Assembly (NCBI GenBank): GCA_030998015.1
Contig: JARWMV010000250.1
Location: 372,001-436,000, forward strand
Direction: 5' to 3'
Source of the DNA: Ceratorhiza oryzae-sativae
Lineage: Eukaryota; Basidiomycota; Agaricomycetes; Cantharellales; Ceratobasidiaceae
Length of the DNA stretch: 64,000 bases
Shown: positions 32,795-45,381 of the stretch, in pieces
Numbering within the stretch: the first letter of the stretch is position 1
Layout: each line of letters opens with the position of its first letter
Notes under the pieces: generated by a model
Database searches by the model: none
Seen by the model: the letters and a program-made list of their open reading frames with translations, nothing else
What the model was told of the DNA's origin: nothing
Program-made: the position numbers and the translations under genes

Positions 32795-34849
32795 CTATGC
32801 CTTTTCTTTACCCTTTCCAGCCACCCTCGAGCTAAGCTCCCAGATCTAGTCACAAAGGTCTTAGCGCGATCATATCTACACACGAAAACATAAAAACATA
32901 AAGCACGCACCTGAAGCACAGTCTCGCCCAAGAAAATCATTTCCTTGCGAATATCTTCCACAATCATATCTTGAATCTGCAACCACTGTTCACGTTCGCC
33001 GGATCCAGCCCGCAAATGAACTTTCCAAACTGTGCTTTCTTTGTCACGCGCCGTGCCAGCCGTGGATTCGTGGATAACGTTGGCAACTAGATCGTACAAG
33101 ATGGGTCCGTTGGATGCGTTGACAGGCCGCTCGAGCACTATTGCGTTTTAGATCAGAAACCCCTTTGAGAACTGCGAAATTTCGTGCTCACCAGGGCTGA
33201 AGTCTACTCCATTGATCGGGAAATTGACAATCGTAGGATTCTTTTCTTCCACGAAGTTGTTCTTCGTAAACCGCTTAAAATGAAGAATGATGTATGGTGG
33301 CAGGCGGGTACACCTGAATCGTTTCAGCTGTCCTGCAAACTCTTGTGTCGTCTTTCCATCGTATTTAGCCAGCACCGTGGCGAGAGAGACTTGTGGAATA
33401 ATGTTCTTTTCGACCGCATCCTGGAACAAGGGCGGCGGGGGTAAGTCGAGCGCTAAGAGAAGAAAAGGTGTAGTTGTCTGTTTGATTTCTGGAGAAAGTG
33501 TGGTGTCATTGGGGGTTGCGCTGAAGGAGAGGAGTGAAGTGAGAGATGGCAGAGTCAGGTAAAGGACTTGCCTCGGTCAATGTCAAAGTGCGGCCGTTCG
33601 CTGCCCATCGCGTCGGCTTTAAGGATGACTTGTTGCGTTTCGAGGCGAACTTCACCTTGGAACGTAGAGTAGATCACACCTATCGCACCACATTCGTCAG
33701 TTTCACAAACGACCTCTCGTAACCCCCAACGCACTCGAGTTCTTCTTTTTCGTCCCGCCCAGATCCGCATGTACACGATTCAATAGCCAACCCAAAAACT
33801 CGACAGGGTCGCCTTGTTCAGTGATCTTGAACCGTCCGGCGCTCACTCGCGCGACCTCTTGCAGAAACTCGTGCGGGCTTACTTGCGCCTTGAAGAGCCT
33901 TGGGTTCCAGACCTTTTTCGCCAACCCGGCAAAACGACGGACGAGCTCGGATGGAGCTTTTGACGGCTTGCCTCCTACGGTAACTGGCTTTAGTTTAGTC
34001 GAAGCCTCGCTCGTGTCAAAGGCCAACAGAAAGTCTCGGACGGGTCGGACATGTAAGAGCGCGTGGATGATGACGGATAGATAGTCGTTTCGTTTGATAT
34101 TTTGGAGGCCGACGTAACCGGGGATGTATGTTCGTGAAAGTAGGTCATACGAAGTTTCCGCTGAGGGATCCGTGGTTAGGCGAGATATTTGGCCTGGGGA
34201 GAACCGAGGTGAGAGGACGAATTTAATGTCGTCCAGTGAAGGGTCAGAGACAAGGTATCCATCGGGTAGGACATAAACCTGAGGAAAGTTATGAGAAAAT
34301 GATATGAAGCGGAATCCGGAACACACCTCTGTTGTTTCCAGATGAATGAAAACATGATGGTCCTCGTGGATCGAGTGGGCGTAGGCATGTGATGACTTGC
34401 CTCGTCCTTGAAAGTACTTGCCACAAACCAGACACCCATAGATGTTTTGATTGGACATGGAAACCGAGCAGACTTTTTCAAAGTCAAAATCGAGGTTCGC
34501 TCGGTTTACCTTGAAACCAGTTTTTTTTAAAAAGGCGAGAAGCAATAGCAAGGATGGAGCTAGACATACAGTGTCAAGGTATAGGTCTGCGGCCCGCGTG
34601 TTCCCCTTTTGGTCTTCATATCCAGCATACGGGTCCACATCGTCATCGTAAGGTTCTGCCTCTTGCTTTGTTGTGCCACCGTTTGAGGATGTCTGGTTGT
34701 CTTGTGCAACGTCAGGCGCAGATATTCTATGTCTCATCAGTAGACGTATCAAATAAAGAATTAATTAGATCTAACTCTGGCTCCTCAGTCTTGGCACGCT
34801 TGGTAGGTCGGTCATCGACTACCGCCAATTCGTTGACATTGGTGGCCAT
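32795..34849 (-). CDS. sad1: Sad1/USP39, tri-snRNP ubiquitin-hydrolase-like splicing factor
   Basis: Sad1/USP39 is needed for tri-snRNP assembly into the spliceosome. The zinc-finger UBP domain (VCSVSMSNQNIYGCLVCGKYFQGRGKS split over positions 34490-34400, His residues in HAYAHSIHEDHH) precedes a USP fold. The usual catalytic Cys box is GYVGLQNIKRNDYLSV, with Asp-Tyr in place of Cys-Tyr, so it should be inactive, as is known for the family. Later blocks: LPPYIILHFKRFTKNN, NPTIVNFPI and YDLVANVIHE, ending IWELSSRVAGKGKEKA. One intron (33453-33571) has a GC donor. The N-terminal 40 codons (ATG at 34849, MATNVNELAVVDDRPTKRAK) run into a stop at about 34731, one frame off from the rest; either a one-base error or real frameshift separates them, or translation starts at the ATG at 34737. 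Confidence 0.9.
33453..33571 (-). other. sad1: GC-AG intron in sad1
   Basis: Donor GACCGAG/GCAAGTCC and acceptor TCTCTTAG on the minus strand, 119 nt. It joins HFDIDR to LDLPPPPLF in phase 1. The nearby GT two bases downstream gives the wrong phase. Confidence 0.75.
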
Positions 34850-36229
34850 CGTGGCGAGGTTGAGGCAGCCAAGTTCGAGTAACGATAAGCTGGCTTGTAA
34901 CGCTTTGTTTCACAAGTCCAGCATAGCCACCGGTTTGGCCCTTGTTTGCCACTGGGAGCCACTCTACCTCAATCAAGAGCTTGGGCTATTTGATGAAAGA
35001 ATACTTCTGCCTGAAGCGTCGTATTAGTAAACGTTCAGATCGGCGTGTAACTCCATGCATTCTATACATTCTCGAGGCACAGCATATGTATAGTCTAATT
35101 GAAGCTCACGCCTATGAACGAACCAGACCTTCGACGAAGCGCTGGTACATTCCCCCTAGTGGGCAATAAATAGGCCTGCAGCAGCGTTTGAAGCTGGGAA
35201 TGTTTGGATTTTTTAGATGATGAACTTCGGTTGGTAACGAGCTTACCGGTCAGCTGCATGAATGCGGTAAACGCATTAGGGAAAATATTTGACGGGGATT
35301 TCCATTTGCAAGAGGCAAAGGATAAATAGTCGGGCATGACTTTGTCTGAGTACCATTTGCGGTACGTGCTTCGGCTCGGGCTTGGCTGCATCCTTGTGCT
35401 TAATTCATCTTTCAGTAAACATTGCACCAACTCAATCAGGAATCTACGTCTAACTTCCTCCAGCTTGGCGTATGCCGCTCAATGACCTCTCCAGTTGCAT
35501 TGAACCTCTCATGAAGTGAGTCGGGCTTATTGAATGTTCCATTAGCTATTATTTGAAGGTCGTTGATCCTCCCATTCATTAGTTCGATTGATTGGGGTAT
35601 CGGCTGAAGCATAGAGGCTGCTTAGGCTTGATTGCCAATGGCCTCCACGAGCTGGGGTACCTACACGATGTTAGCCTCACTCGTGCGATTTTCATATAAT
35701 TATCGCTCACTACATCACCCAATTGGTGTACAGGAGTCTAGGGGTGCTCCTTGCGGCCAAGTACCAAAGAACGTCACCTATGTCAAAGCGACGGGCGCTT
35801 ATAGCTGGTTAGGCCTGTTTGGTTCGGATGGGTCATGGGTCATTGAACGCCAGGCAATGTGTGGTCTAGATTCCGGCGTGTTATGTCACGAATAATGAAA
35901 CGAATTCATCATCCAACTGGCGAGAGTGAGGGTAAAAGTCGTGCTTTGACATTTAGGTGATTTTTTATCGTCTTGTCAGATGACGTCAAAACAACGGCAA
36001 ATAATGCCCCGTTGCGTCGAACAGCACCGGTCAATGGGACATTGCAAATCCATTATGTTGCGTCGAGCCCAGCTGGGATTGGGACTGACGTTCTTCTCTT
36101 GCCGCTACAGTAGTGTGTTCACGTGCACCTCCTTTCCCATCTCGTAATCTAAGCGCCGACGCGCACCCCAGTCCCCGCCACCACCGCCCACCAATATCAC
36201 TTTGAATTTAGTCGCTGAAGCCGTTAATC
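34850..36229. other. Intergenic, one weak minus-strand open frame
   Basis: A minus-strand frame at 35095-35430 (112 codons) reads in places like protein (STYRKWYSDKVMPDYLSFAS) and could be part of an unplaced gene, but has no family I know and no supported start. Nothing else seen. The last 200 bp upstream of 36230 must hold the csn2 promoter. Confidence 0.35.
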
Positions 36230-38120
36230 ATGGACGAGGATGGTAAATAAATGTCAACACATAAAGATAAAATCTAATGTAGCCTAGATATGGATTACCT
36301 TGACGGAGGTGCTGAGGACGAGTTCGACTACTCGGACGATGGAGACGCGAATGAAGATGGAGACGCGGATGTGGAGAACCAATACTATACCGCTAAAGGT
36401 AACTGGATTATCCTAATCTATTGAAATCAACTAATTTGTTATTCATTCAGGAATGAAAGAGGACGATCCCGAGGCGGCCCTCAAACTATTTCGAAAGATT
36501 GTCGACAATGAAGAGGAGAAGAGCGATTGGGGATTCAAAGCACTCAAACAATCGACTAAGATATCCTTCCAAATACTCGGCCGCCCGGACGATGCACTTC
36601 AAACGTATACCGAACTATTAGGGTATACCCGTGCAGCTGTCACACGTAATACTTCGGAAAAGACCATCAACGGAATTCTGGATTATGTGGGTGGACAAAA
36701 ACCGTTGAAGAAAGGCCAAAAGTCACGTTCGAGCCAACCCGTACCGGTGGAGACATTGGAGAAGTTCTACGAGGTAACGAAGAGCATCCTGATTGAGACC
36801 AAAAACGAGGTACACTTCCAGACTCGCTGGACCGATCCACGATCTCACCTTACCGTCCACGATAGCGCCTTTCGACCAAGATCAACCTCAAACTTGCCAA
36901 ACTATGGCTTGACCGAAAGGAATATGGTCGCCTTGCACATGTCTTACAGGACCTGCATGCCTCAGCTTCATCAGCAGCCACTACCTCCACTGCGACGGAC
37001 GATACGGCCGACCAGTCTCGAGGAACGCTTCTTCTGGAAATATTTGCGATCGAGATCCAGATGCATAACGAGACAAAGAACTGGAAGAAGCTAAAGGAGA
37101 TATATAATCGAGCGTCAGACGTGCGGAGTGCAATACCTCACCCGAGAATCATGGGTGTTATCAAGGAGTGTGGAGGGAAGATGTGGATGGGTGAAAGTGC
37201 GTGTTTCGCTGCAAAAGTAACGCGTTGTCCATCTAACCCTTGGATTAGAACAATGGGCCCGCGCATCGACAGATTTCTTCGAGTCCTTTAGGAACTATGA
37301 CGAATCTGGTGCTCCACAGCGAATCCAGGTTCTCAAGTATCTCGTTTTGGCAAATCTCCTCATGGGATCTGGGATCAATCCTTTCGACAGTCAAGAAGCC
37401 AAACCGTGCGTAGGATCTTCCAGGCGTTTATCTCGAGTATTCATACTGTGTATGCGCAGATACAAGAGCGACCCCCAGATCACCGCCATGACTGATCTTG
37501 TGGGTGCGTATCAGCGGCGTGAGGTGCACGAAGCCGAGCGTATTCTCCGAGGTTGGCTTGTTTGTTTCTTTTTCCCCAGCTGTGTTCACAATCGGCTATG
37601 GTAGATCATCGTGACACAATCATGGATGATCCCTTCATTGCTTCCTACATCGGCGATCTGCTTCGCAGCCTGCGTACGTCTTACCTTATTGACCTTATTA
37701 AGCCGTACACCCGACTCGAATTGTCGTTCCTGGCCAAGGTCAGTTCGTTTATCTGTATATGTTTCTAACATCATTTCACATTATGGCTTATTCTAGCAAC
37801 TCAACGTCGACAAGCATGAAGTGGAAGAGCTGCTAATCGGGCTGATACTGGAAGGGAAGGTTGACGGAAAGATTGATCAAGTAACGCAACGACTAGAGAT
37901 CACCAAGCAGTAAGTTTTAGTTCTGTTCCTCCCCTTGTCGCTGTACTGATATGTATTGTGTAGGCAACCCCTTGCTCGCCGGAGATACGCTGCACTAGAC
38001 AAATGGACTGGAGCTTTGGAGAGCCTAAACGGGGCCATAGCGAGTAAAGGTGCTGGGAACTCGAGCGATGCTCGAGGAGAATTTGAAAGGATGGGCGCTC
38101 TGGGCACATTGATGATGTAG
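36230..38120 (+). CDS. csn2: COP9 signalosome subunit 2 (CSN2)
   Basis: CSN2 is the scaffold subunit of the COP9 signalosome that helps dock cullin-RING ligases for removal of Nedd8. Eight or nine exons encode roughly 460 residues. The start (MDEDD-type acidic leader, [25 protein letters not shown]) is the usual acidic N-terminus. The TPR-like helical repeats follow: [50 protein letters not shown] and [18 protein letters not shown]. The PCI domain contains [25 protein letters not shown] sequence, [36 protein letters not shown] and [15 protein letters not shown], with the conserved tail [18 protein letters not shown]. Only introns with GT donors are needed here. Intact by my tracing. Confidence 0.95.
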
Positions 38121-39145
38121 GAGCGCATGTATTCGTATGAACCATGGTGACAGTTTGTCCAACTGGTCCGATTATCGGTATATCAGCCGGACTGAGAATT
38201 CGAAAACCTGGTGTAACGCCTGGTTGTGGCTTGGGCACATATTCATGAATTGATTCGCATGGTGGAAAGAGTACTAACAAATGCTTCTCTAACTCGAGGA
38301 TGTTCACTTTGTTTGATGGTTTGATGGCTCTGCCCCTCAATAGTGCACACCTCTGGCAATGCAGGGTCAGGTTTGTATCGCTTCGTATAGTTTGTGCCGA
38401 ATGAACGTGATTCTCCGCATGTAAACCTGACGTTATGCTTGTGATTCAAATCAAATTTCCGTTATACGTCCTGTCCTATCATACATGTGAATCGTATCTC
38501 TGTGTACCCGCTCCGCTTTATCCGTTGTACCGCATATATAAACGAATACATCGTCGCCTCCGTCCTCTGTGACATTTACCACCCCTATTTGAGTTCTACT
38601 TTATTGAGCTCAATCGCTTAGTATTCCCTGTGCTATCCACTTTTGAAGTGCGCCCGTGTATCCCGCTTCAACAGTTTGCCGTCTCTTCGGTCCGAAGATG
38701 CCGATCTGGATGAGTTACTAGGGCATTTACCTCTTGGTGTATTGGCGGATCAATGGCGTTTGAAGTTTGCGAGGCTCGTTGGGTAGAATATGTAGTCGAG
38801 CAGCTTGCATTCTTGGCGTTCCCAAAGACTTGAATTTGCTCGTTTTTCTTGCCTTTCTTCTTTTTTGGACTGCTGGTGTTTCTGCCAAGAGGGCCAAAGG
38901 AATACTTGTGCTCAACGAGTAGAGTGTCCGACTACGTTCACAGATCATCGGGATCCGATATATCTCACGCCTGATCATATTTATTCTTGGTTCCCCACCG
39001 GTGCCCCACCTCCACATGTGGCTACGAAATATGAGTTATGTGTCTGAAACATTCACCTGACAAAACGTGGCGGCGGGCGCTTGACTCGAGCACAGCCACC
39101 CGGATCGGCTCAACTCGACTTCCACACACCTCTCTCCAGCAGACG
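38121..39145. other. Intergenic region between csn2 and Raptor
   Basis: No gene recognised. Short frames on both strands lack motifs. An in-frame upstream ATG at 39038 would extend Raptor by 36 residues, but the ATG at 39146 precedes the Raptor-like acidic leader and is preferred. Confidence 0.4.
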
Positions 39146-42100
39146 ATGGGGCGCCGGAGCGATGGGTACGAAATGACGCCGCCGTCGTCGAGCGAGACGT
39201 CGCACTCGTACAGCGACGACGAGACGAAAAACGGCGAGGACTCCGAGGGCGAGGAGACGCAACCGCAGAAACTGTTCAGCGAAAAACGACACTATACGTG
39301 TGGCAACCCGCGGGCGCAGGACGGGAGTGTGGGCTTGCCGCAGTGGCGACTGAAGGACAAGCTGCGGACGGCGCGGGCGGCGTTGGTGGTGTGTCTGAAC
39401 ATCGGGGTGGACCCGCCGGACGTGGTCAAGACGCAGCCGTGTGCGACGCTCGAGTGCTGGGTCGATCCGTTCAGCATGCCGTCGAACAAGGCGCTCGAGG
39501 CGATCGGGCGCAACCTGCAGCACCAGTTCGAGAACCTGAACCCCCGCATGAACTACAAGCCGTATCTCGACCCCTCGGTCGAGGACACACGCAAGTGGTG
39601 CATCGGCCTCCGCAAGATGGTCGGCCGCGAGTGCGCGCTCTTCTACTACAACGGCCACGGCGTCCCCAAGCCCACGCGCTCCGGCGAGATCTGGGTCTTC
39701 AACCGTGGCTATTCCCAGTACATCCCCGTCTCCATCCAGGACCTCCAGCTCTGGCTTGGCTCCCCCTGCGTCTTTGTCTGGGACTGTTCCGCCGCCGGGA
39801 ACATCGTCACCAACTTCATCAAGTTTGCCGAGCAAAAGGACCAGCAGGCACGTATGGGACAGCAGCACCCCGATGGCCATGCCCAGCGTCCGTTCATGGA
39901 CTGCATCCAGCTCGCAGCCTGCGCCGCCGACGAGGTTCTGCCCATGACTCCCGAGCTCCCGGCCGACGTCTTTACCGCTTGTCTGACCTCTCCGATTGAG
40001 ATGGCACTCCGCTTTTTTGCGCTACGGAACCCCCTCCCCTCCGCCGCCGCCGCCGCCGACATCCGCAAGGGCGTCCCCCATCTCGACAACGTCATGCAGC
40101 TCCCTGGCGATCTCAAGGACCGCCGCACCCCGCTTGGAGAGCTCAACTGGATTTTCACAGCTGTCACCGACACTATCGCTTGGACCACCTTTCCTCGCGA
40201 CATTTTTCGTCGTCTCTTCCGCCAAGATCTCATGGTCGCCGCTCTCTTCCGGAACTTTCTCCTTGCTGAGCGCATCATGCGAAACTACCATTGCACCCCC
40301 CAGTCCTATCCCGCCCTCCCTCCTTCCCACAATCATCCTCTCTGGAACTCTTGGGATCTTGCTGTCGATTCGTGCCTCGCCCAGCTGCCACAACTTCGCA
40401 AAGCGGAGGAAGTACGTTTGGCCGCCCAACAAGAAGCCATCAACGGTGGCGGGTCTCAAGTTTCGGAATCGCCCGGTCCTTATCAATACGTGCCTAGCTC
40501 ATTCTTCGGGGATCATCTCACTGCTTTCCAAGTCTGGCTCACTCGTGGTGCAGCACTCTCAAAAACTAGTGCTACAGGCGACAAGGTTCAGCCGATCTAC
40601 TTCAATGCGGACAGTAGCGACGAATCGGATGCTGCAACTCGTGCTCGTTCCGCCAACGAGGAAGGCTTCCGTCCCCGTCGTGGAATCCTGATCCCTCGCC
40701 GCCCCCCGGACCAATTACCGATCATCCTCCAAGTCTTGCTATCTCAAACGCATCGCCTTCGCGCGTTGATCTTGCTTTCCCAATTTATGGACCTCGGCCC
40801 GTGGGCTGTTCATCTCGCGCTTGCCATCGGAATCTTCCCTTACGTCCAAAAATTGCTCCAGTCACCTGCCCAGGAGCTTAAGCCCGTCCTCGTTTTCGTC
40901 TGGGCTCGATTACTCGCGGTTGACAGGTCATGCCGAGAAGATTTGCTCAGGGACGACGGATACATGTACTTCGTCAATATCCTCTCCCCTCACACGGGTG
41001 TCTACATCCCTAATTCGGCCGAACATCGTGCCATGTGTGCCTTTATTCTCTCAATCATCGCACGAGACCACCCCGAGGGCCAAATGGCCTGTCTTCGCCA
41101 ATCCGTCTTTCACATGTGCCTTATCCGCCTCGACGATCCAGACTATCTCCTGCGTCAGTGGTCCGCGTTGTGTATCGCCCAACTCTGGGACGGCAACGAC
41201 GATGCGAAAAAGTATGGCATTGATCAGGGAGCACAGGACAAGTTGAGCGTGATGATGTCCGACCATTCTCCGCCAGTTCGAGCAGCTGCGATGTATGCCC
41301 TCGCGATCTTTTTGGGTGCATCGGGCTCGGCGATTGAAGGGCGCAAGGGCGGAGGCGGGACGGGCTGTCGGATTCCGTTGCAGGATCGGGATCAGTTGCG
41401 GCTCGAGGTTGCGATTGCGACCGGAGCGACCCTGGCAGGGAAAGAGGACGCCAGCCCGATGGTCCGCAAAGAGCTAGTGGTCTTGCTGAGTTGTCTAGTT
41501 CACGAGTGGCGCGGCTGGTTTGTCGTTGCCGCTTGGGTATACTGGGAGGATCATGGAGGACTTGGACCACTGGGCAATCCAACGACCCGGGAGCAGCGCG
41601 CGGCCGAAGGGTCGCTCCGGGCTGCGCATGCTCAACGCGAGTGGGCCGAGCGCTCGGGTGGAGATTCGCGCCGAAAGGAAGAAATGAGGGTCGTACTCTC
41701 GTCGTTTTTCACGATTTATTGCACGCTCCTCGAGCTCTCGGTCGACCCTTACCCCGAGGTCGGGACGATCGCGCAGACGGTCGTGGATTACATCATGGCA
41801 TGCTTAATCGAATCGCCCTTTGCCAAATTGTCCTCGAGCGATTTCCCCAAGGCGGTGCCGCCAAAGCAGACGCACTATCCACATCAGCCACACCCCGGGA
41901 GCGCACTGGATGAGAAGCACCAGGCTTTGAGCCGGGTGGACACCGCTTCATCACACATCACAAATACGCTTAGGCGCACGACGTCATTTGCTGCTACATT
42001 GAAGAACATTGCTACTGGCTACGCATTTCCGACTTCCTTGGACAGCCCGGGTGCTGGACCTAGCCATTCCCATGAGGACGGAACGGCGGGAGGCAAGAAG

Positions 42101-44245
42101 GACGTGCCTAAACCTCATTTGGTTGGGGTCCAGTATCAGAGCCCGTATTCCACGACTTCTACTTCGGCGAATGTTCCTGCTACGCCAAAAACCTCCACAT
42201 CAATGTCCGTTCCTTCGTCCCCCCGCTTTACTAAGAGTCTCTCGAGCTCTCCAACCAAAGAACCGTATCCTGGTCAATCCCGGTTCACGACTGACCCTCG
42301 ATCATATTCGCACAGCCAAAATGTCTCTGCTGCGGATATCATCGAAGCGCTCGTGGAAGAGGACAACGAACGGTTGAGGGCACGTCGAACAAGGCTTCAT
42401 TCGCATGGACCGCGAAGCGCAGACGGGACGGAGAGCTCGGCGACAGGCACCACTACCACGAGCGTGTTGAGTCTGAACACGGGCGAAGGCCTGGCGGATG
42501 TCCTTCCGTTGAAAAGCAAGTATTTTGATTGGAGCTGCGAGTACTTTTTGGAGCCGCAGATGCGGGTGAGTGTAAACCGGACTTGGCTTGTGGCAAAAGG
42601 GACTGATACATGGTTAAACGGTAGCAATCGGAGGAAGATGAGCCGGGAAGTGTCACTTATAACGAGTTGATGTGGAGGCGGCAGAGGAATGAGAAGATCT
42701 TGTACACCACGGACCACCAAGCGAACGTCGCTCGTAAGTGTTTGTTCCCTTTTGACGAATCGTATTGAAAACTGAATGACGAGGCAGCTCATTGTCCATG
42801 GGACCGACCTGTCTCGTCCTTTACGGTTGATGGCCCTCCTGTCCGGATGAAGCTGCACCAATTTGATCAGCATATAGCTGTGATTGATGACACGACGAGC
42901 TTGAGGTGTGTATACTGGCCCGCCCTGCAACTGTCTTGATGCTAATGCTGGCATAATAGCGTATGGGACTGGTCCAAGAAGAAAAAGATTGTGTCGTTCA
43001 AGAACGGAAATCCTCCCGGTAGTGCGATTACAGGGGTACATTTCATCAACGAAGATGCACAAACCATGATTCTTACTGCGTCGGGTTAGTATCTCCTACT
43101 GCTATCATTTCAGTGATTTACATGCCATGGGTTTTAGCGGAAGGGACGGTCCGAATATTCCGCAATTATGACGTGCAACGCTCGCATGACCCAATGGAAA
43201 TCGTCACCTCTTGGCGTGCGTTGAATCACACAATCCCACTCCAAAAAGGATCTGGACTGGTGTGTGATTGGCAGCAGGAGAGCGGGCTTCTCGCCTGCGG
43301 TGGTGACTCGAGGGTGATCAGGGTTTGGGATGGGTTCCAAGAGCTTTGCCTAGCGGTGGGCCACACCCTGTTTCATTGAACTTTAAGACCTGACCACTGA
43401 TTGGTGAATACAGGAGGTATTCACCCAAATGGATACCTGCGTTACGTCGATTGCGTTTGACCCTGATGGACCTAACGCGTTTTTGGCGGGCTCAGCTGAT
43501 GGGCGGTTATGTTTATACGATCGAAGGATAGGAGGCCATGCGTCGATGGTGAGGAATTGGCATCGACACCAGACATGGATCGAGAGTGTGCATTGGCAGA
43601 CTGGGGGAATGAAGTCGATCATGACGGCTAGGTCTGTGCTTCTCAACCAAGCCACTAAGAACGCTGGCTTATCAACGTTTCTTTTTTAGTACGGACGGCG
43701 AAGTCCGGCTGTGGGACTTCCGAGACCGAGATGGAGTCGGATTGTCTGGCAAAAAGTGGCAGCCGCATGGTAACGCCCTTGCGAACTTTGCTATGCATCC
43801 CAAGGCAGCGGTATTCGCGTCGTGAGTCTAACGTGTATGCAAAATTGGCCAAGGTGCTAAGCCTAGCGCTCTTAGAACTTCGGCCATTACTTCGGCCACA
43901 CGACCTCAGAGCGTCGTAGTTCATTCGCTCCCACCCATCGATAGACCATCAGTCCTAAGTCGATTCAGCGTGCCTGTAACCCAAACGCACTCGCACCACC
44001 ATACTACACGTTCACCCTTCTTCAGTGGGTCCTCGAGCTTGGTCTTCCACCCCAACGAAATGTTGTATGCGATGGGTGGTCCAGATGGCGTAGTACGCAT
44101 GTTCGGGTGCAAGCTCAAGGAGAGCCAGGAAGAAGACGTTCCGAGGGATGCAGGCGCGTATCGAAGTGTGATTGGGATGAACGGACACCATCATTCGGAT
44201 GGAGTGAGGCTTGCGAGTGTAAGATCTGCTGCCTCGTCTGGGTGA
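39146..44245 (+). CDS. mip1: Raptor, TORC1 scaffold (Mip1/Kog1)
   Basis: Raptor presents substrates to TOR in TORC1, linking nutrients to growth. One long first exon (39146-42568) plus about eight shorter ones encode roughly 1,550 residues. An acidic leader (SYSDDETKNGEDSEGEE) precedes the RNC/caspase-like domain at about residues 80-300: LNIGVDPPDVVKTQP, CWVDPFSM, RKWCIGLRKMVGRECALFYYNGHGVPKPT and VFVWDCSAAGNIV, keeping the His and Cys positions of the caspase-like dyad. HEAT repeats follow (LPIILQVLLSQTHRLRALILL, MCAFILSIIARDHPEGQ, DDPDYLLRQWSALCIAQLW, VRAAAMYALAIFLG). A Ser/Thr-rich linker holds SPTKEPYPGQSR. The C-terminal WD40 propeller starts near HCPWDRPVSSF and includes VWDWSKKKKIVSF, LACGGDSRVIRVWDG, AGSADGRLCLYDRR and TDGEVRLWDFRD. 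Intact. Confidence 0.96.
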
Positions 44246-44589
44246 ATCACTTGGACATGATTGGCTTTCTTTCTCACTTTGGATACTCATGTGCGCTTTT
44301 ATGTATTCTGGAATAGTAATCAAGTATACAGTAAAGAAGGCTCTGGTCGTGAGCCCGCCTAACCTAGAACACTAATTATTATCCATTATGTTGAGGTTTG
44401 CTGGTATCAATATTGTTCGCCTGGGCCTCGATGATATGCCCCACGCAGACCCTTGAAGTGGCAAAGAAATTAGCATGTAGAATTTGATTTCAAACGACTC
44501 TTCGTGGACTCCCCAACCTTCAGTCATCCTAAGGCGGCTTCTACCCGTATAATGTTTTCACTCACCACCCTCCTCTCAACTCGCACCCC

Positions 44590-45035
44590 CTACTATCCGG
44601 CCCGAGCAGGAATGGAGAACCTGGCTTCGGATCCGCAAAGGTGAAGAATACGCAAAGCGTGGTTGGTGCGTGCAGAGGGCGAGATCAACTAGGCCTTGGG
44701 GGATGAAGGCACATTCCCGTATTTCATTGTCGCACCGGTTTCGGTGCGTATAAATGCTAGTGCCTCCCCGCCCCATCTATGCTATCAAGTCTTATATGCG
44801 TTTGGGAAGCAAGGTCATGAGCAAGCTGGGGACTATGATATACCGACGGAGTACGAAGCAACTAGGAGTCTGTCTCCCGCCTATGCTTACTGACACGTTT
44901 GACTAGGTCGCGAAACAAAGGCTAGAGAAGTTGTTTGGAATGACCGCGTCAGATTGGACGATCATTTCGTTCAATTGGAAGGAAAGCAAACCGGATGTGG
45001 AACTTCTTTATCCCAAACCAAACCAGTCTTCATGA
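44590..45035 (+). CDS. Candidate small gene, unknown
   Basis: Protein-like segments occur in order: PEQEWRTWLRIRKGEEYAK (near 44600-44660), DEGTFPYFIVAPVS, LYAFGKQGHEQAGDYDIP-TEYEAT, and a last exon from 44907 reading LEKLFGMTASDWTIISFNW ending at the TGA at 45033-45035. The splice joints are not all resolved; the last one fits only in one of two readings. No family recognised. Confidence 0.3.
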
Positions 45036-45328
45036 TGTCTTCATGATGATCGTCTTGCGTACTACCGTGCAACCATACTCGTTTTGTCTATGATTGGGAA
45101 CCGTACCCGGTGAAAAACGGTACCAGCATGATGTTTTGGCTTCTCGAGCCGGTGCTGCAGACTATGAGTGGTCGGTGTACCCAAACACACACAACCTGAA
45201 GAAGTTGCGGGCAGGCGCTTACCGAGCGAATTGGGTGAACTACCCGAGCGAAGTGTCATGCAACTCCATCGTCTTGTTGTCCGCCGCATTCTACGAGCCT
45301 ACTTCAATTACCTGGCTGACCCAGCTGT

Positions 45329-45381
45329 TGTTCTTTCTTTCTTTTTTTCTTTTTTTTTCTTTTTTTCTTTTCTTTTCTCCC
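45329..45381 (+). repeat. Pyrimidine (TTTC/T) tract
   Basis: About 50 bp of T with interspersed C, a simple-sequence tract without coding meaning. Confidence 0.85.

Noticed and set aside
39110..39880. 256-codon minus-strand open frame under Raptor
   Set aside because: Lies entirely opposite the highly conserved caspase-like domain of Raptor in GC-rich sequence; low-complexity Arg/Leu/Val composition typical of an antisense frame.
44590..45035. Alternative frame of the last exon of the small candidate gene (REVVWNDRVRLDDHF)
   Set aside because: It splices more neatly from the upstream GT, but the other frame looks more protein-like; neither can be settled by eye, so only a low-confidence entry was made.
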